Part shown: in pieces, positions 24,871 through 37,720 of the stretch | How positions within the stretch are numbered: position 1 is the first letter of the stretch | Layout: each line of letters starts with the position of its first letter | Assembly: GCA_009760855.2 (NCBI GenBank) | Contig: WPIO01000056.1 | Span: 885,001 to 947,000 of the forward strand | Origin: Cristatella mucedo | Lineage: Eukaryota > Bryozoa > Phylactolaemata > Cristatellidae | Direction of reading: 5' to 3' | DNA length: 62,000 nucleotides | Program-made: the position numbers and the translations under genes | The notes under the pieces: model-generated | What the model saw: the letters and a program-made list of their open reading frames with translations, nothing else | Database searches by the model: none | Told to the model about the DNA's origin: nothing

Positions 24871-25738
24871 GGCTCCCTGCGAGCAAGCCCCGGAGGTCTC
24901 TTCTGCTTTCGTTTGACTATGTCTGCCATCAGCCGGCGATCGGACCGGTCGGCTGGAATCTCATCAATCGTCTGTGAATGGCCAGGCGGACCTACAGACG
25001 GTTGGCATACAGGTGGCCACAGCAGGCCGGCCCGTGATGCCCCTCCCACCCCCAGTGTGAGGCAGTCGTCCTTGAGGTGTCGTGGGTGGTGGTGATCCAT
25101 CACGTGGGTGGTGGTGATCCTTGGCGATTCTTGAGGCCGGCGTTGTGTGCTCACTGCCCAGGCTCGGTGTAGTGTGTTTGTATATGCAGCTCAGGCTATT
25201 GCTGCTGCACAGTTGCAACGCTCGGCGACGGATGGAGACTCTGCTTTCTGGCTGAGCTTGCTAGTGGCTCAGCAGCCAATATCGGGTTCTCTTGCATACG
25301 CACGAGAATTGGACCATGTATATAACGGTCAAGGCCGTTCAGTTTTATCGACGTATTCGGAAAGTGCTGACTGTTTGAGGAGGGTATGTGCGTTGGTCGT
25401 TCGCACAGAGTTCTCTAAGTCGTTGCAGAACGCTGGAAGGTTGGGGCAGAATGCTGTTGAATAGCTACTGCAGTGTGCCCTTTTTCCAAGCTCGCTCCGG
25501 CAGATATTATTGTTTGGGAATGCTATGTATTGCTCTGCCAGCTCTGTCGAAACGGCACGTGCTCATAGATGCATAGCATTCTTCGTAGTTAAACTGTTGT
25601 TAGCTGTTAGGGCTCAGAGACAGGACAGGACAGACATGCAGGACCCGTGGATTAGTTGGCTACGCGATATTTTTTCTTTTCGTACCGTATGTGCAAAGAT
25701 GATTGCAGTGTGCTCCGCGTTGACAATAGCGTGGGTTT

Positions 25739-25744
25739 AATAAA
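25739..25744 (+). promoter_or_regulatory. Possible polyadenylation signal (AATAAA) for the Roco gene
   Basis: An AATAAA hexamer lies about 870 nt after the Roco stop. I noticed no other canonical + strand hexamer between the stop and this point. No cleavage site or GU-rich element was established. Confidence 0.3.
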
Positions 25745-26149
25745 GGAAGCCTATCTTGAGTGACTATAGCAGTTGCACGTATTTCTTCTTACTTATATGG
25801 GCCTCGCAAGCTCAGTCAGGAGAAACTATTGGTGCTAAATCGTAGCACGGCTTTGCTGCAACGGACTCGTGCGTCAGGAGTCGGTGTCAATCTCATCTTC
25901 TCTCTACAGCGCATCTTTGGTCTTGCATAAGACAATGAGCATTTGTCACTGCTGCAAGTGGTAGCTACATTATAGACACTCTTTACAAAAGTATTTTGTC
26001 GTAGACTGTTTGGTTTACTTGCTAAGGAAAAGGCTATAGTGGCAAAAACTGGCGAGTAGTAGTGATATGATTTGCCGGCGCATGTTTGATGTAACATCAT
26101 CTGTGACTTCACCACTTCATGACGACTAAGCAGCTGTTTTGTCGACCAT

Positions 26150-26243
26150 GTTTCTTTTGCTGCATACGTAAAGTGCCTAGAAAGGGATTAGGTTATCTGA
26201 GGGCGGTAAACAAACGTATATTATCGTTATTATCATTATTGTA
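26150..26243 (+). mobile_element. Family B LINE tail
   Basis: GTAAAGTGCCTAGAAAGGGA ... ATCTGAGGGCGGTAAACAAACG followed by TTATTAT repeats. Confidence 0.75.
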
Positions 26244-28058
26244 GAGATTCTTATTGTAGAGATGTGAGTGGATGGGCGTGAGTCGTATATCCCAAGCATT
26301 AGCAGAGCCAAGGTAGCAAAGAAGTAACCACGAAGGACGGCCGTGCGACACGAGCGAAATGTATAGGGCCCCGATAATTATGAGATGACCACGTTCAATT
26401 TTCAGCCGGCCAGGCTCGTGCCTCCCTCGATAAGCTAGTCGTTCATCCTCGGCGAAAGCGATCGGTTGACTAATGTGGCAGATGCATTAATGCTGGCTGC
26501 TGCATTATGTAAAGCAGCTATGAAGAAGCCACGCTGGGCGTTGATGGTCAGTACACGAGTTTCTGTTGGGGTCAAACAGTTGGACCGAAAGCGGCTGTCC
26601 TAGCTGCAGCAAGGATAGGATTTACAGTTCAGTCGAGAGGCCTGTTGAGACCGACCTTCGAGGCCAGATTGAGGCTTTTACTGAGGTTTGAGCTAATGTG
26701 AAGGTAAGAGTTGCAGCCTACCGGGAGAACCTGGACCTAGTGAGATCGTAAGCAAGCTAAAATGGTGAGTAGCGTATGAGTGATAGGTTCGTGACCGACC
26801 TCCCAAGCAAGCGCCATTCCCGATAAATGTGTACCGACGCCTAGTACTGAGATGGCACAGGTAGTGGTTGAGAACTTGCAATTGAGTTGCTGCTTGGACT
26901 CAGACGTTCGGTAGACAATGCTGGGCAAAGTATGGGCTCATGCTAGTATGAGCAGCTTAACCGGCAGGCAGCGCTGGCAGAGAGCCGATAAGGCCGAGGC
27001 TCACGACTCGGTTCTTGGAAGACCTTATCTGTGTATCGCAGTTGGTTACCAACGAAGCAAAGTTAAAGAGCATCGTCTCTTTCGACAACGAACACAAGAT
27101 ATGGGTCTGATGAAAGGTAAAACGAGATCGGGTATCTTAACTAGGTATCGGAAAACACAGTCCTTTATTGTAAAAGATAAAGGTCATAAGTCCTCCCACG
27201 AAGAGTAAGAATGTTATTGCCGACGACTGCTGCACGTACGGACTGTATGCCTATGTATTCGAGCACTCACGCAAGTCCTCCAATACCAGATGCAATCGTT
27301 CGACCTTGTCCTTGTGTGTGGGCGAGAACTTGCTAGCGGAGCACGAATGACTTGCAACGAAGCTCCAACTTAAAAGCGAACCTTGATTGCCGTGACAAGC
27401 TTCGGATCGTGGGGGACAAGTTGAAGCTTGAAGTACAATGTTGACGTTTTCGCACCTTTGATTACTTTTGCTTTTTAAAGCACTTCCTCGCCAAGCCTTT
27501 CGTTACTCTTGGGATAAAGGAAATAAGCTCATTAGAGGGTAGCTCATTTAAGAATTTTAGGTCATTTTTTCATCCGAGATGAAATGCCTCGTTTACTTGG
27601 ATGCTTTATATACGGGTCGCGGTGCAGCGGAGTCCAGCTAGGAACATTAAATCAATCGCTCAATCTATACTATATAATATACTCTATACTAAATACTATT
27701 CGCTCAAACTATACACTACAGTGTGTCAAGAAGGAGTTCATCCTTCGGTTCGCCGACGGGCCTCACTTTTGTAAGTACTAGCGCATTTCAGATCTGGATC
27801 TGGAGAGGGATCCCGCGGGTAAGTTTCTAAAGTAGGGTTCGATGCTTCGCAGGCGGCTTTGCATAGCTATAAGCATTCGAGAAGTCAGCGGTCAGGAGTA
27901 GCTCGGCGCGCGAAGCCCCAAGGTTATGAATCAATACGCGGGGCGAACTCGCCGGCTTGGCGAGCTCGGCTCGAGCCGGACTGAAAGGAAGTAAGACGAG
28001 GACGCGGCTCGAGTGTACGACAGACAGCCTCAGGTCCAGCTGCAGTTGAGCGGCGGCC

Positions 28059-28091
28059 GGCCTGACGAGTCGTCAAACGACTCGTCAGGCC
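28059..28091. repeat. Perfect inverted repeat, 15-bp arms, 3-nt loop
   Basis: GGCCTGACGAGTCGT (28059-28073), loop CAA, ACGACTCGTCAGGCC (28077-28091). A two-copy 26-nt tandem repeat with two mismatches follows at 28108-28159. Confidence 0.95.
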
Positions 28092-29349
28092 CGTCAGGTC
28101 TTGCGCTAGCGCTGGGTGACGCCGAGCTACGCCAGCGCTGGGCGACGCCGAGCCACGCCGACTGCCCACGCCAGAGCTTGTAATGAGGCGGGCGACGCTA
28201 TTACGCCTACGGCCGGCGTACGAGCAGCTGACGGCGCCGCCCTCTTCTTCTTTGTGCACGCTGTGTCGCAATCGAGACCTGTCACTTTGTCGCGAGACGG
28301 AAGTTGGAGAGCAGAAAAAAAGTTGGCACCCATATCGAGCCAGAGTACGCCAGTTGGCATGCTAAGTCGCACCGGTCAAGGCTGGGGGGAGACATTTTGA
28401 CCTGGTGCTAAACTTTTGGCGGAATGTCAAGAAATTATTACACAATAGATCCAAGGTGGAATATTTGTTTAGGGCACCTTTCAAAGACAAATCTGTCAAC
28501 AATGGGATCACGAGTTGTAAAGACTTCCGCGTAGAAGATACAAAACGGCGATACTCACCTGGGTGTAAACAGGAAGCAACGTGTCTATAAATTGGGAATT
28601 CATCGGTCTGTGCATCGTGTGCGACTTTCGTTCCGACTTATTGAAACTTGGTATGTTGAGATACATCTTTGAACCTTGTTGAGGAGCATGCTTGTAACTT
28701 TTACACAGCATTATTTACAGTGTAACGTTGGGCTCGAATCGGCTGCAGTGGCACATGCTTGCAACACACTGAGCTGGGTTATTCCCGGTTTAAGTCGGTT
28801 ACGTTTCCAATACTTGTCCATAGTTTCAGAACATCATTTTCAGACATTAGGTTAAATGCAGGTCAAACAAATTTAGTTTTGATTCATTTACTGCTCTTTC
28901 TGACTAAACGTATACCACAAGGGGCGAACGAATCGTTTTTATCCGTTGACATCGGTTATTATCAAGGCAATCACTGTTTTTGTCACGAAAGCAGAGTTGG
29001 TGAGGAATAATGAAAATTTTCTGTACTTGTAAGGCCCAAGCAATTAGGAAATAACAGCTTACTACTCAGGGACAAACAAGTAGTGTTACAAAGTGTAACA
29101 GGTACTGGAAGAACGATCACTTCGTTTTTGGCGAGTCAAGGCTGAGATGCCTGACAACTGCAAATTATCAGTGGCCATTTCTATGCTCTCTCGTGTAACA
29201 TTAAAAAATGGCTTCTCAAACCATACATTGGGTTTACCGATTTTACCACGCGGAGTTCAAACATGGCTGCCTGTGGTTAGGCAGGGAGCAGTCTTTAATT
29301 GCAGGTAGTATCGATAATGATAACAATAATAATAATAGTTGGCTGTTTG

Positions 29350-29490
29350 TACACGCCGGCTGGTTTTGCCCAGTGGTTCAGGTGCTCGCCCCGTCCAACT
29401 TTTGGCCGAGGTCGTGGGCTCGAGCCCTGTGGCATATGTGAAGCGTTTGAATAGAGATCAAGTTCTCTTAGGACGCTATACAAATGGATA
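29350..29490 (+). mobile_element. tRNA-derived SINE, type 1
   Basis: CCCAGTGGTTCAGGTGCTCGCC head, GGGCTCGAGCCC B-box region, and TTGAATAGAGATCAAGTTC ... GACGCTATACAAATGG tail. Diverged from 4864-5010 but collinear. Confidence 0.82.
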
Positions 29491-30037
29491 TATGCATTTT
29501 ATTATTTATCTTATTTCATCAATAAAATCTGCAGAAAGACAAGTGAAAGAAAAGACAAGTGGGTGCTGTAGTAGCGGCGGAAGTGCAGAGTCGTCGCTGT
29601 ACACGAGAGCACAATCGACCGGAGCTCGGCCCTCGGCCAGGCAAAGTGATGTCGTCCTCTAGCGCTAGGGACGAAAAAAGAAAGAACAGCGTTCCTTTTC
29701 CCTGAAAGGACTCGGTGGCACAAGGAGAGGCGGGTGGAGTTGTTGCAAAAAAGTCTGCTTAGATCTTAGACGCGCAGGAGCCCAGCCACCGTCGACCACG
29801 AAGTTCAAGAGGAGATAACTTCAATCAGCCAACAGCCGGTTGCAATCGGCGATTCTTGCATGTGTCGGGAAAAGAGATTGTCCGGCTCCGCAGAAAGGAA
29901 TGGACTGCGAAGGAGAAATTTTAAGATTAAATGCGAAATGGAGAGTATCTGAGAAGGATAAACAAATATGTTCGCATCGGAGCTATCGCTACTTCTCTTT
30001 CGTGAACCCGACACTTTCGGTGGTTAAAAATTATGTG

Positions 30038-30085
30038 TACACACGCACGCACGCACGCACACACACGCACATACACACATATATA
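30038..30085. repeat. (ACGC)n/(AC)n microsatellite
   Basis: Repeats of ACGC and ACAC, followed by a short TATATA. Confidence 0.9.
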
Positions 30086-31739
30086 GTTATATATCTGGTT
30101 TTGTTTCCTGTAGCAGTTTCGCTACCGAAACCGACTGAAGGTAGGCTTTCTCGCCCGCACGAGGCTTGTAGCGACCTAAGTCGTTCTCGTTTCTCATAGT
30201 TACGAGTGTGCTTTGTGGGACCGACGCAAGTTACTTGCGTTTGATAAATGGCTGAGCAACCTGCAATGTAAGATACAAGACTTGCCGAAATTAGTTTTTG
30301 TAGATTAGCAAAAATGGTATTTTGTCGGCTATGTGTTGTGTGATGTTCCTTGTTTAGTAGACGACGACGTGCATAAAAACGGCTACAGGTAAAACGAATC
30401 AAATTTTATTTGATATCGATTAAGCAGGTAATGCAAATGTAATTTCTTACTCTAAAAAGAAAATTAGGCGATACTAATAATACTAAGGTAAATGCATATC
30501 GCCTTGAGAGGATTAAATCCATTTCAAGGCGCTTAGCGCATTGAAGTGTTTTCATGCTACATAACTCTGACTGAGAAGGCATGAAAATTACTCGTTGTCC
30601 CTGAATTGTAATGACTATGAACTGGTTGCGTCATAATCTTTGGTTAGGCAACACGCGATACCCCAGCTCACGCGACTGTCAGTGAGCTGTGTGGCTTGGA
30701 CTTGCAAGTGAGTTGAACACTACTGCTGGCGCTGGACACCTGCGGCCCTGTCTGCGGCCTCGTCGAACGGACCGCTGGGCACAAGGAGGACTCGCTGTAA
30801 GTAGCACGTATCACGTGCCGGCGCTCTTTACCTCGCTGCCGCCGCGCTCCGTCTACAGTCGGTAAACGAGCGTGCACGTCAAGCTAGTAGTGGCGCGCTG
30901 CTGCTAGCTAGCCGAGCCACGCATCGTCTGCTGCTTGTTTCGCCAGCCGGTGTTTGCCAAGCGTCTGCACCGGGCTGGCGAGGCAGAGTTGCGAGCGCCG
31001 TATTAGCATTGGGGACTTGAATGCGGAAGCCACGGTAGCAGGCATAGCAGTATCGATATGCAGGAACGGAAGCCTGTCAATTGTTCAGTGATATAGTGCA
31101 GACATTCTGGATGCATAAGCACGCATTTGGACTATTCACTAGGACTGAGCGATGAACGCTGTGAAGGACGCGTGGTGTTTCAAAAGTCATCAAGTCGGGG
31201 GGGGGGGGGGTCGTTGTAACGTCCGTCGGGAGTGAGTTCCAAGCTTTGAGAGACACAAACTGTAGGGTCGTTCTCTGGGATTGAGATTGGCTAGCTGTAC
31301 AGCTAAAGGACTTGAGTTGGTTTAGCTAGGGGTACAATCCGACGTCTGATTTACGAAGTATTTAAGGTAGGTAGGCGGGAGTAAGAGAGTTAAGTGATAT
31401 AAAAAGTGAGTGACCTAACCACGAAGTCGTCTGGGTTGTAGCTGAGAACTTTCAAGGAGTCTAAAAGGGGTGTTCGCAGACAAGGGCAGATTTGAATATG
31501 TGATATATCTTGTGCCGGAAGCTAACGTGGCTCTCACAAATAGGGGGGCTGGAGAGTCAATTGGCTAACTTTGGGGTTATTATGCGCTTACACTTCATTT
31601 TTTGATATTTTACAGCTGACGGGAAGTAATTCATCAATGTAAAGTAGGAAAAAGGAGGTATTCCTGATGGAAATTAAAGTAGGAAGCATGTATTCCTGAT
31701 GCACGATATCAGATCGAGGTGCACCGAGATAGCATCGAT

Positions 31740-31774
31740 CAAGATGCACCGTGATAGCATCTCGGTGCATCTTG
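31740..31774. repeat. Perfect inverted repeat, 12-bp arms, 11-nt loop
   Basis: CAAGATGCACCG (31740-31751) pairs with CGGTGCATCTTG (31763-31774) around TGATAGCATCT. A third, direct, imperfect copy (GTGCACCGAGATAGCATC) lies just upstream near 31719-31736. Confidence 0.95.
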
Positions 31775-32585
31775 AGTGAAGGCCAGCATTTCGATTTCAG
31801 TATGTGGAAATAGATAATTTCGTGGAAAAATATTGGCGAGAACAAAAATGACCCATGGCATGCCTGGGTGCAGAGATTAAAAGTGCGAGAATCATATTTG
31901 CTCAAGGGTCGAGCATCCGGGAAGGCATTGTCTAAAGTTACAAAGTCCCCCCCCCCCGCGCGCGTGGCTCCTGGTAGGATAGCCACTGACGCCTGCGGGC
32001 CTTGGTTATTGTTACATGCTGGTATTACGCGATATTCAGTCAGCAGTGCTGTTAATCACGGTGCCCAGGCGCCTCACCAGGCACCTCACCAAGTAGTGAA
32101 TGTGCTTTGCTTGGCTGTCACAATCCTTTCCGCGAAGCAGCTGCCTGGCTGCTTAGCTGCTTGTACAACAACTTTCCAAATGTGAACTTTTCCCATGGCA
32201 TCGCTCCCTTGGCGAGCTGGCTGAGACATTCGAACACCTGAAATTTTGAGGTGATCTTTTCGCGCCTGATTTAATGTTACTTTGTTGTTACCAGATCGTC
32301 AGGTAATTCGTCGTTCAACCTACCCATTGTTTGCTCGAGAGCAAAGGTCGGTGGTGTGAAACTACAATAAAATGTGCTGGTCCTCAAAAAAATCTACGCA
32401 ACCTAGAAACCAAAATGCATACGCAAATATTGATATGGCGTGGGGACTTCTGGGTAAATAATGCACCAGAGCGCGATTAACCTGATTTAACAGTTTAAAA
32501 ATGGCAGATACATTTTGCTTACCAAATGCGAAAACTTGCAAAGCAATCTTTGTTTGCATATACTGAAGTAATGCTGAACTTTGCA

Positions 32586-32586
32586 G

Positions 32587-32646
<60 letters not shown>
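32586..32646. repeat. (CA)n microsatellite
   Basis: About 30 CA units with one interruption (CATACA). The cysteine/valine-rich - ORFs are translations of it. Confidence 0.95.
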
Positions 32647-32647
<1 letters not shown>

Positions 32648-33764
32648 CCCTATATATCATTAATGTATAAGGATATTTTTGCAGCATAAAGCACACTGCG
32701 GAGTAAGATTTGCTGGAGTTGACATCTCAACGGAAATGTTAGGCCCAGAATCTTAGCCCTTCATAAATTCAACAATGACCATTTATATTTACATAGATAT
32801 TTTTAATGTTTAGTTTTTAGCGATCGATAAGGTTCGAGTCAAGCAACTTTTTTATGTACAACCTTAGGTCAAACATGGTTCGAAAGTACGTAGATAAATA
32901 AAGGAAACCATTTATACTGATATCCAGATTATTAATCGCTCCATAGAGTCACCCAATGACCTAGTGGTTTGTGTAGAAGATTTTGAATGATAAAGTGTCC
33001 GGTTCGAATTCTGCTGGCAGGCAACACGATTTTACGGCGGTCACTTGACGCTATCCATCACCTGATGGCCCACAATGCCAATTGGGCATTTCTGGTAAGA
33101 TGGCTACCTAAAAAATATTCCAAAAATCAATCCCTTTATCAGGCCAGCGGCTTAGCGGGCGATGCACTTTCACTAGTGATTAAGGCCAAATGAATGAGTA
33201 ACTCCACTCGCTCGCTGTGCCAACTTCATGTACGAAATTGAACTTTCGAGTCTTAGAATTTTCATTGGGCACTTTTGAATGTCATATTTACATATTGCTG
33301 CAGTTTCTTTATCTCAGCATATAATGCTGGATGGTCTCGCGATAGTCGATTTTTTATATTGCCTCATACAATCAGGTCTGGTCTACATCTGGGGATATGC
33401 AAAACTGGAAGTCTCCAACCATGATTATTCCTAAATAAGTGTCTGACACAGTCGTTCAGATAAATTTTTTAGGAGGAGATACTGGGCACATTCGTTAAAT
33501 CTTTCTTGGTCGTATTCTGGTGGAGCCAAGAAATTTTCTTCTCAAGGCTTCATCGGTTTCTGAATCCGCTTAAAAATGCCACGCAAATTAAGTTCGACAG
33601 TTTTACACATGCTGAAAAAATTAAAAAGTGCATCATTTGCTAAGACAATGGCTTCTTCATTTGAAATCCCACCTTTCGGTTCCATTTTTCGGATCTGATG
33701 TACCATTCGGCAATTTTTGAGTTTGAACTTTGCTGCCTGGGGTACGTGGAAACACACCTCTTTT

Positions 33765-33945
33765 TTACTGCATTTAATGGATCTTTGTGATTTGTCCTTT
33801 GTGTGCATATGCCTGCTTACATTGCGTCTGTTGCTTGCGGATGTTACCACCGATTGTTTGGTAATGCTTTCGATACAGCATCAATAACGTGCCTAGAAAG
33901 AGATTCAGTTCTCTGAGCGCGATATACAAATTTACCATTATTTTG
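33765..33945 (+). mobile_element. Diverged family B 3' UTR and tail
   Basis: TGGATCTTTGTGATTTGTCC parallels the GGGTCCCTGTGATTCGTCC of family B copies. The tail is CGTGCCTAGAAAGAGATTCA ... GCGCGATATACAAAT. Confidence 0.65.
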
Positions 33946-34525
33946 GTGAAACATTTTTTAAATGCCCTAAGAACAGCTAAATCTCTTTCTGGGCACGTTA
34001 AATACACTTGAAAGGAAGCAAGTAAATTCCTCAGTGATCTGTTTAAAAGCTTATGTTAGCATAGGCACCCAAAGGGGCATTTTACAAGGATGAAGCGAAT
34101 GATGTGAGACACTGGTAATTTATTAGCTTCTTTTTAAATGCCTAGTAAGATATGTCGCATGTCAATTGGTGACGAGTTCTGGGCTTTCGGAGCACACAAA
34201 CTGAAGGCAAAATCTCCAAAGGATTCTACGTTGGTTACAGGAATCGTGATACGACTTGAGTCAGAAGTCAGAGCGGGTGCTTCGAAGGGAAGCCTGACTA
34301 GAAAAAAGCAGGTGGTGCGATGGAAAGCCTGACAAGGAGAGAACTTCAGATAAGCGAAGGGATCTAAAAGTGGTTCACAACCATCCAAGTCAATGAAAGC
34401 TGCTTGATGGTGAGTCAGGGCAGGCTAATGATAAGTGGAACAATGTGGCAGCTGCAACTTTGCCGATAAGCCTAGCCACAGAGTTTTGGACCAACTATTA
34501 GCATCTTATCGCACAGGTGGACCTG
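33946..34525 (-). mobile_element. Diverged family B LINE 3' part
   Basis: On the - strand a tail near 33960-34010 is preceded by ORF2 C-terminal wording (NVESFGDFAFSLCAPKAQNS) and, upstream, by the complement of AATGTGGCAGCTGCAAC. An old copy with a broken frame. Confidence 0.7.
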
Positions 34526-34534
34526 AAGGTGCTT

Positions 34535-35160
34535 TATAATAATAATGATAATAATAATAATAATAATAATGCACTTGATAAAGCGCCCTCAGAGAACTCA
34601 ATCTCTCTCTAGGCGCTTTACATTTGCTGCAAAGGGAAATGCAATTGAATGGTGAGTAAAATCATACTTGATAAACAAACAAAATGAATAACATGGTTAG
34701 TGGCAGCATGCACAGTGTCAGCACGAATAAGCACATCAAGGACGAATCAGAGGGACCCACTAAATGCTGTCCTAAATAGGTGTGTTTTTAAATTCTTTTT
34801 AAATGTGGTCAGGTCAGGGGATGCTCTGACACAGGTTTGGAGGGAGTTCCAGGCTTTGGGAGCATACGAACTAAATGCACGGTCACCAAAGGATTTGAGG
34901 TTTGTACGGGGTATTTGTAGACTGTTGGATTCCGAAAAGCGGGTGGTACGATGCTTGGCCTGGTGGGGGAGTATATCTGAGAGATAGGCTGTAGCCAAAG
35001 AATGAAGTGACCTAAAAGTGAGGGACAAAACCTTGAAGTCAATCCGTTGCTTGACTGGTAGCCAGTGCAGGTCGGGGAGAAGTGGAGTAATGTGGCAACT
35101 GCGACGCTTACGACAGACAAGCCTATATGCAAAACTGGGTTCTCGGAGCCCTGGCCAAGT
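34535..35160 (-). mobile_element. Family B LINE 3' part
   Basis: A (TAA)n run at 34535-34570 and tail lead, in - orientation, back to ORF2 C-terminal codons (RSCHITPLLPDLHWLPVKQR, FGDRAFSSYAPKAWNSLQ). It closely resembles 40000-40600. Confidence 0.9.
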
Positions 35161-35944
35161 TCTACCACGCCAACAGTGAACTACAACGTATCTCACGCTT
35201 GCATTTCGCCCACACATCGTCGCCTACACCTCGCCGCCCGGTACCGAATTTTCCTAGTGTTGGCCTATCAGAATTCTCTTCCGAAAACTGAAGCTCTTGC
35301 GAACATCACGAACAGAAATTGATAAATCTAAGGTATTTTTTAAAGCTTATCTGTTTGTTTGACCGTTTCGCGTAAGAAATTACGTGCCTATCGATATCTA
35401 AATGGTTATCGCTTCGAGCTGCTGGGTCTGCATTGTTCAATACGCCGGCGGCTAGTAACCTGCACATTAGTAATGATCGTGCGTACCTTTTATCGCTTCG
35501 ATTTTGTAGTTCAGATGCTTTCCTGGATGCTATTGCTGTTGCTAATTTCCATGAATTATGCATAACCAAATGAAAAGTGCCCCGCAGCCGATGCAGGGGG
35601 CAGGGACTCGAACTGAGACATGAGCTCGTTTGGCATGAGCTGCGAGCTTAGTACCGTTAGGTATTCCTAGCATTGTCTCGAACCGCTCAGCTCGTTCTCC
35701 CTTAAGCGTTATTGTGAATCGCTCTAAGTTAGTGGTCATCAGGACTGCTATAACTCCAGCGGGCCAACTTAATGGTTGCCTTTGTAATACTTGCTCAACG
35801 TGCAATAAACCCCTAAATTAGGGGACCTTATTTCTGAAAAAGGTCTCAACCTACTCGGCTTGACTGCAACTTGACAAATATCGGTGAACTACCCGACAAT
35901 TAAAGACGCCACCCCGACATGCTTATTTTTCTGTCACACCCCTA
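35161..35944. other. Gene-free stretch
   Basis: No exon or clear repeat recognised. A decayed tRNA-like word (GGGACTCGAACTGAG near 35603) may be SINE residue. Confidence 0.45.
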
Positions 35945-36595
35945 TATAATGTAATGTAATGTATCTCCGCCTGTAACTCCAAAAAGTCATAAAGACCATG
36001 TGGGTGTTACGCAGGAGAGTTTTGTATAGCCCACTCACAGCCTAAGCGGCTTCGGTACGCATTCGGTAGCCAACAGACTTCGTCTCACGCAACAAGGAGA
36101 AAGTGGGAAGCATAGCAGAGTCAGGAGACCAGTTGAGGTTGTGAGTAGCATGGACGTAGCAGCTCATGACCACTGAAAAGGATCAGCCCTAGTCGGCAGT
36201 AGGAGAGTAGTTGTCGTTGCGTAAGATTTGTGGAAGCGAGTTCCACAGTCTAGGACCTGCAGAGCTAAAGCTTCTGTCGCCAACGGTCTTTAAGCAGAGG
36301 AATGAAACGGCTAATTTATTGTCCACACAGGACCTGAGGGCGCGAAGAGGCTGAAACTGGTGCAGCAGTTCTGCTAGGTACGGTGGAGCCAAGCCGTGGT
36401 GGGCCTTGTGAGTCAACGGAAGAACAGCGAGTACGAAAGCAAATGTCTTTGGAGATGCTTGCCGGCTTCTTTCAACATCTGTTAGGTGGCCAACTTCTAC
36501 TCTCACCGAACAATTCATATGCTTCCTTGGCAGCATACATAAGTGCCTAGAAAATGATTTAGTTCTCTTAAAATGCTATACAAATGTCGTATTAT
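35945..36595 (-). mobile_element. Composite repeat, second copy
   Basis: Read on the - strand it has the same order and junctions as 10862-11466: inverted LINE-type tail (36595-36535), linker, then family A ORF2 C-terminus (HHGLAPPYLAELLHQFQPL, RLWNSLPQ) and 3' UTR down to TACAT repeats at 35950. Confidence 0.85.
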
Positions 36596-36659
36596 CATGT
36601 GCATGGCCCTACTCACATCAAGGGTAACGCACTCGACCAATTTCTTTTTATACAACTGC

Positions 36660-37080
36660 ACTTTATTATCACCAATTATTACAAAATTCTGCTTATCTTA
36701 ACATATGCAGACCTCATTCAGTCTGCAATGTGTACCCTCCCCTCCTAATCTAAAATCACCCGAGAATCGAGAAACCTCAAGACCCTTGACATCGATGCTG
36801 TCCATGCAAGAATATCTGCTTCGCCTCTGCTGCTTAATCCCCCTTACGACCCGTCATCATTAGTAGATTGTTGCAACACAGCACTAGCTGACATTCTCGA
36901 CGAGTTTGCACCTCTGACTAAGCGAACTGTTCGCCCTCGCCCAGACCGCCGGTGGTTGAGTACAGATATCAAACTAGCTAGGTCTACTAAGCCCAAAGTG
37001 AAAAAATCACAAAACAAGATTAGGACCGACTCACCCAGTGCTTGAGTTATGCACAAGTAACGCAAACAGCTGCATATTGG
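36660..37080 (+). mobile_element. Family B LINE fragment upstream of the RT domain
   Basis: Matches, in opposite orientation, the segment at about 41560-41230 (shared AACCTCAAGACCCTTGACAT and CGAGTTTGCACCTCTGACTA). This is the poorly conserved link between endonuclease and RT. Its frames are broken. Confidence 0.75.
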
Positions 37081-37374
37081 CCAAATGAGCGCGACAGCAC
37101 TGCCTGCAGCACGACTCATGCCAACGACCTCCATTGTATAGTGAAGCGCCACGTGACCTGCCGTCGATCTCACCCAACAATTATAGTGATATGATGCAAG
37201 CACTTTACACTGGCTAAGTACCATGGTAACCGAGGGAAGTAAAGCGGAGGAAAAGCTGAGTCATTCAGCTGACTGGTTTGTATCATTTTATATATAGTAG
37301 AAGAGACTTAGCAGCTAGCCCTCCTGCTTGCAGCATTGGGTCATGAAGAATCGCCAGCTGCAGCTGCTTCGCAC

Positions 37375-37720
37375 CAACGAGCAAATCCTTTGGAGACCGT
37401 GCATTTAGTTCGTATGCTCCCAAAGCCTGGAACTCACTCCCGACTTGCGTCAAAACATCTCCTGACTTGCCCACAATTTAAAAAGAAATTAGAAACGACT
37501 CTTTTATTACAGCATTTAGTGGGTCCCTGTGATTCGACCTTTATGTGCTTTGCCTGGTGACACTGTGCATGCTGCCACTAACCCTACTGTTGTTTATTGA
37601 GCATGTTACAACTAACCATTCGATCATGCTTGGCTCGAAGCAAATGGAAAGTGCCCAGAAAGAGATCGAGATCTCTGTGGGCACTATATCAAATGTATTT
37701 TTATTGTCATTATTATTATC
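37375..37720 (+). mobile_element. Family B LINE 3'-end fragment
   Basis: Begins at CAAATCCTTTGGAGACCGTG (ORF2 C-terminus), continues through CATTTAGTGGGTCCCTGTG and ends with a GTGCCCAGAAAGAGATCG ... GGGCACTATATCAAATG tail and ATT-type repeats. Confidence 0.85.

Larger units (their letters stand above)
24871..28400. other. Largely featureless intergenic region
   Basis: Apart from the LINE tail at 26150-26243 and the palindrome and tandem repeat near 28059-28159, I see no gene, RNA or recognisable repeat. ORFs are short and lack domains. A GC-rich patch at about 27900-28270 could be promoter-like. Confidence 0.5.
28401..33760. other. Region without recognised genes
   Basis: Contains one type-1 SINE (29350-29490), microsatellites at 30038-30085 and 32586-32646, a hairpin at 31740-31774 and a G-run at about 31198-31210. 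A decayed tRNA-like head (GGTTCGAATTC near 33001) may be an old SINE. No coding exon was recognised. Confidence 0.45.
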
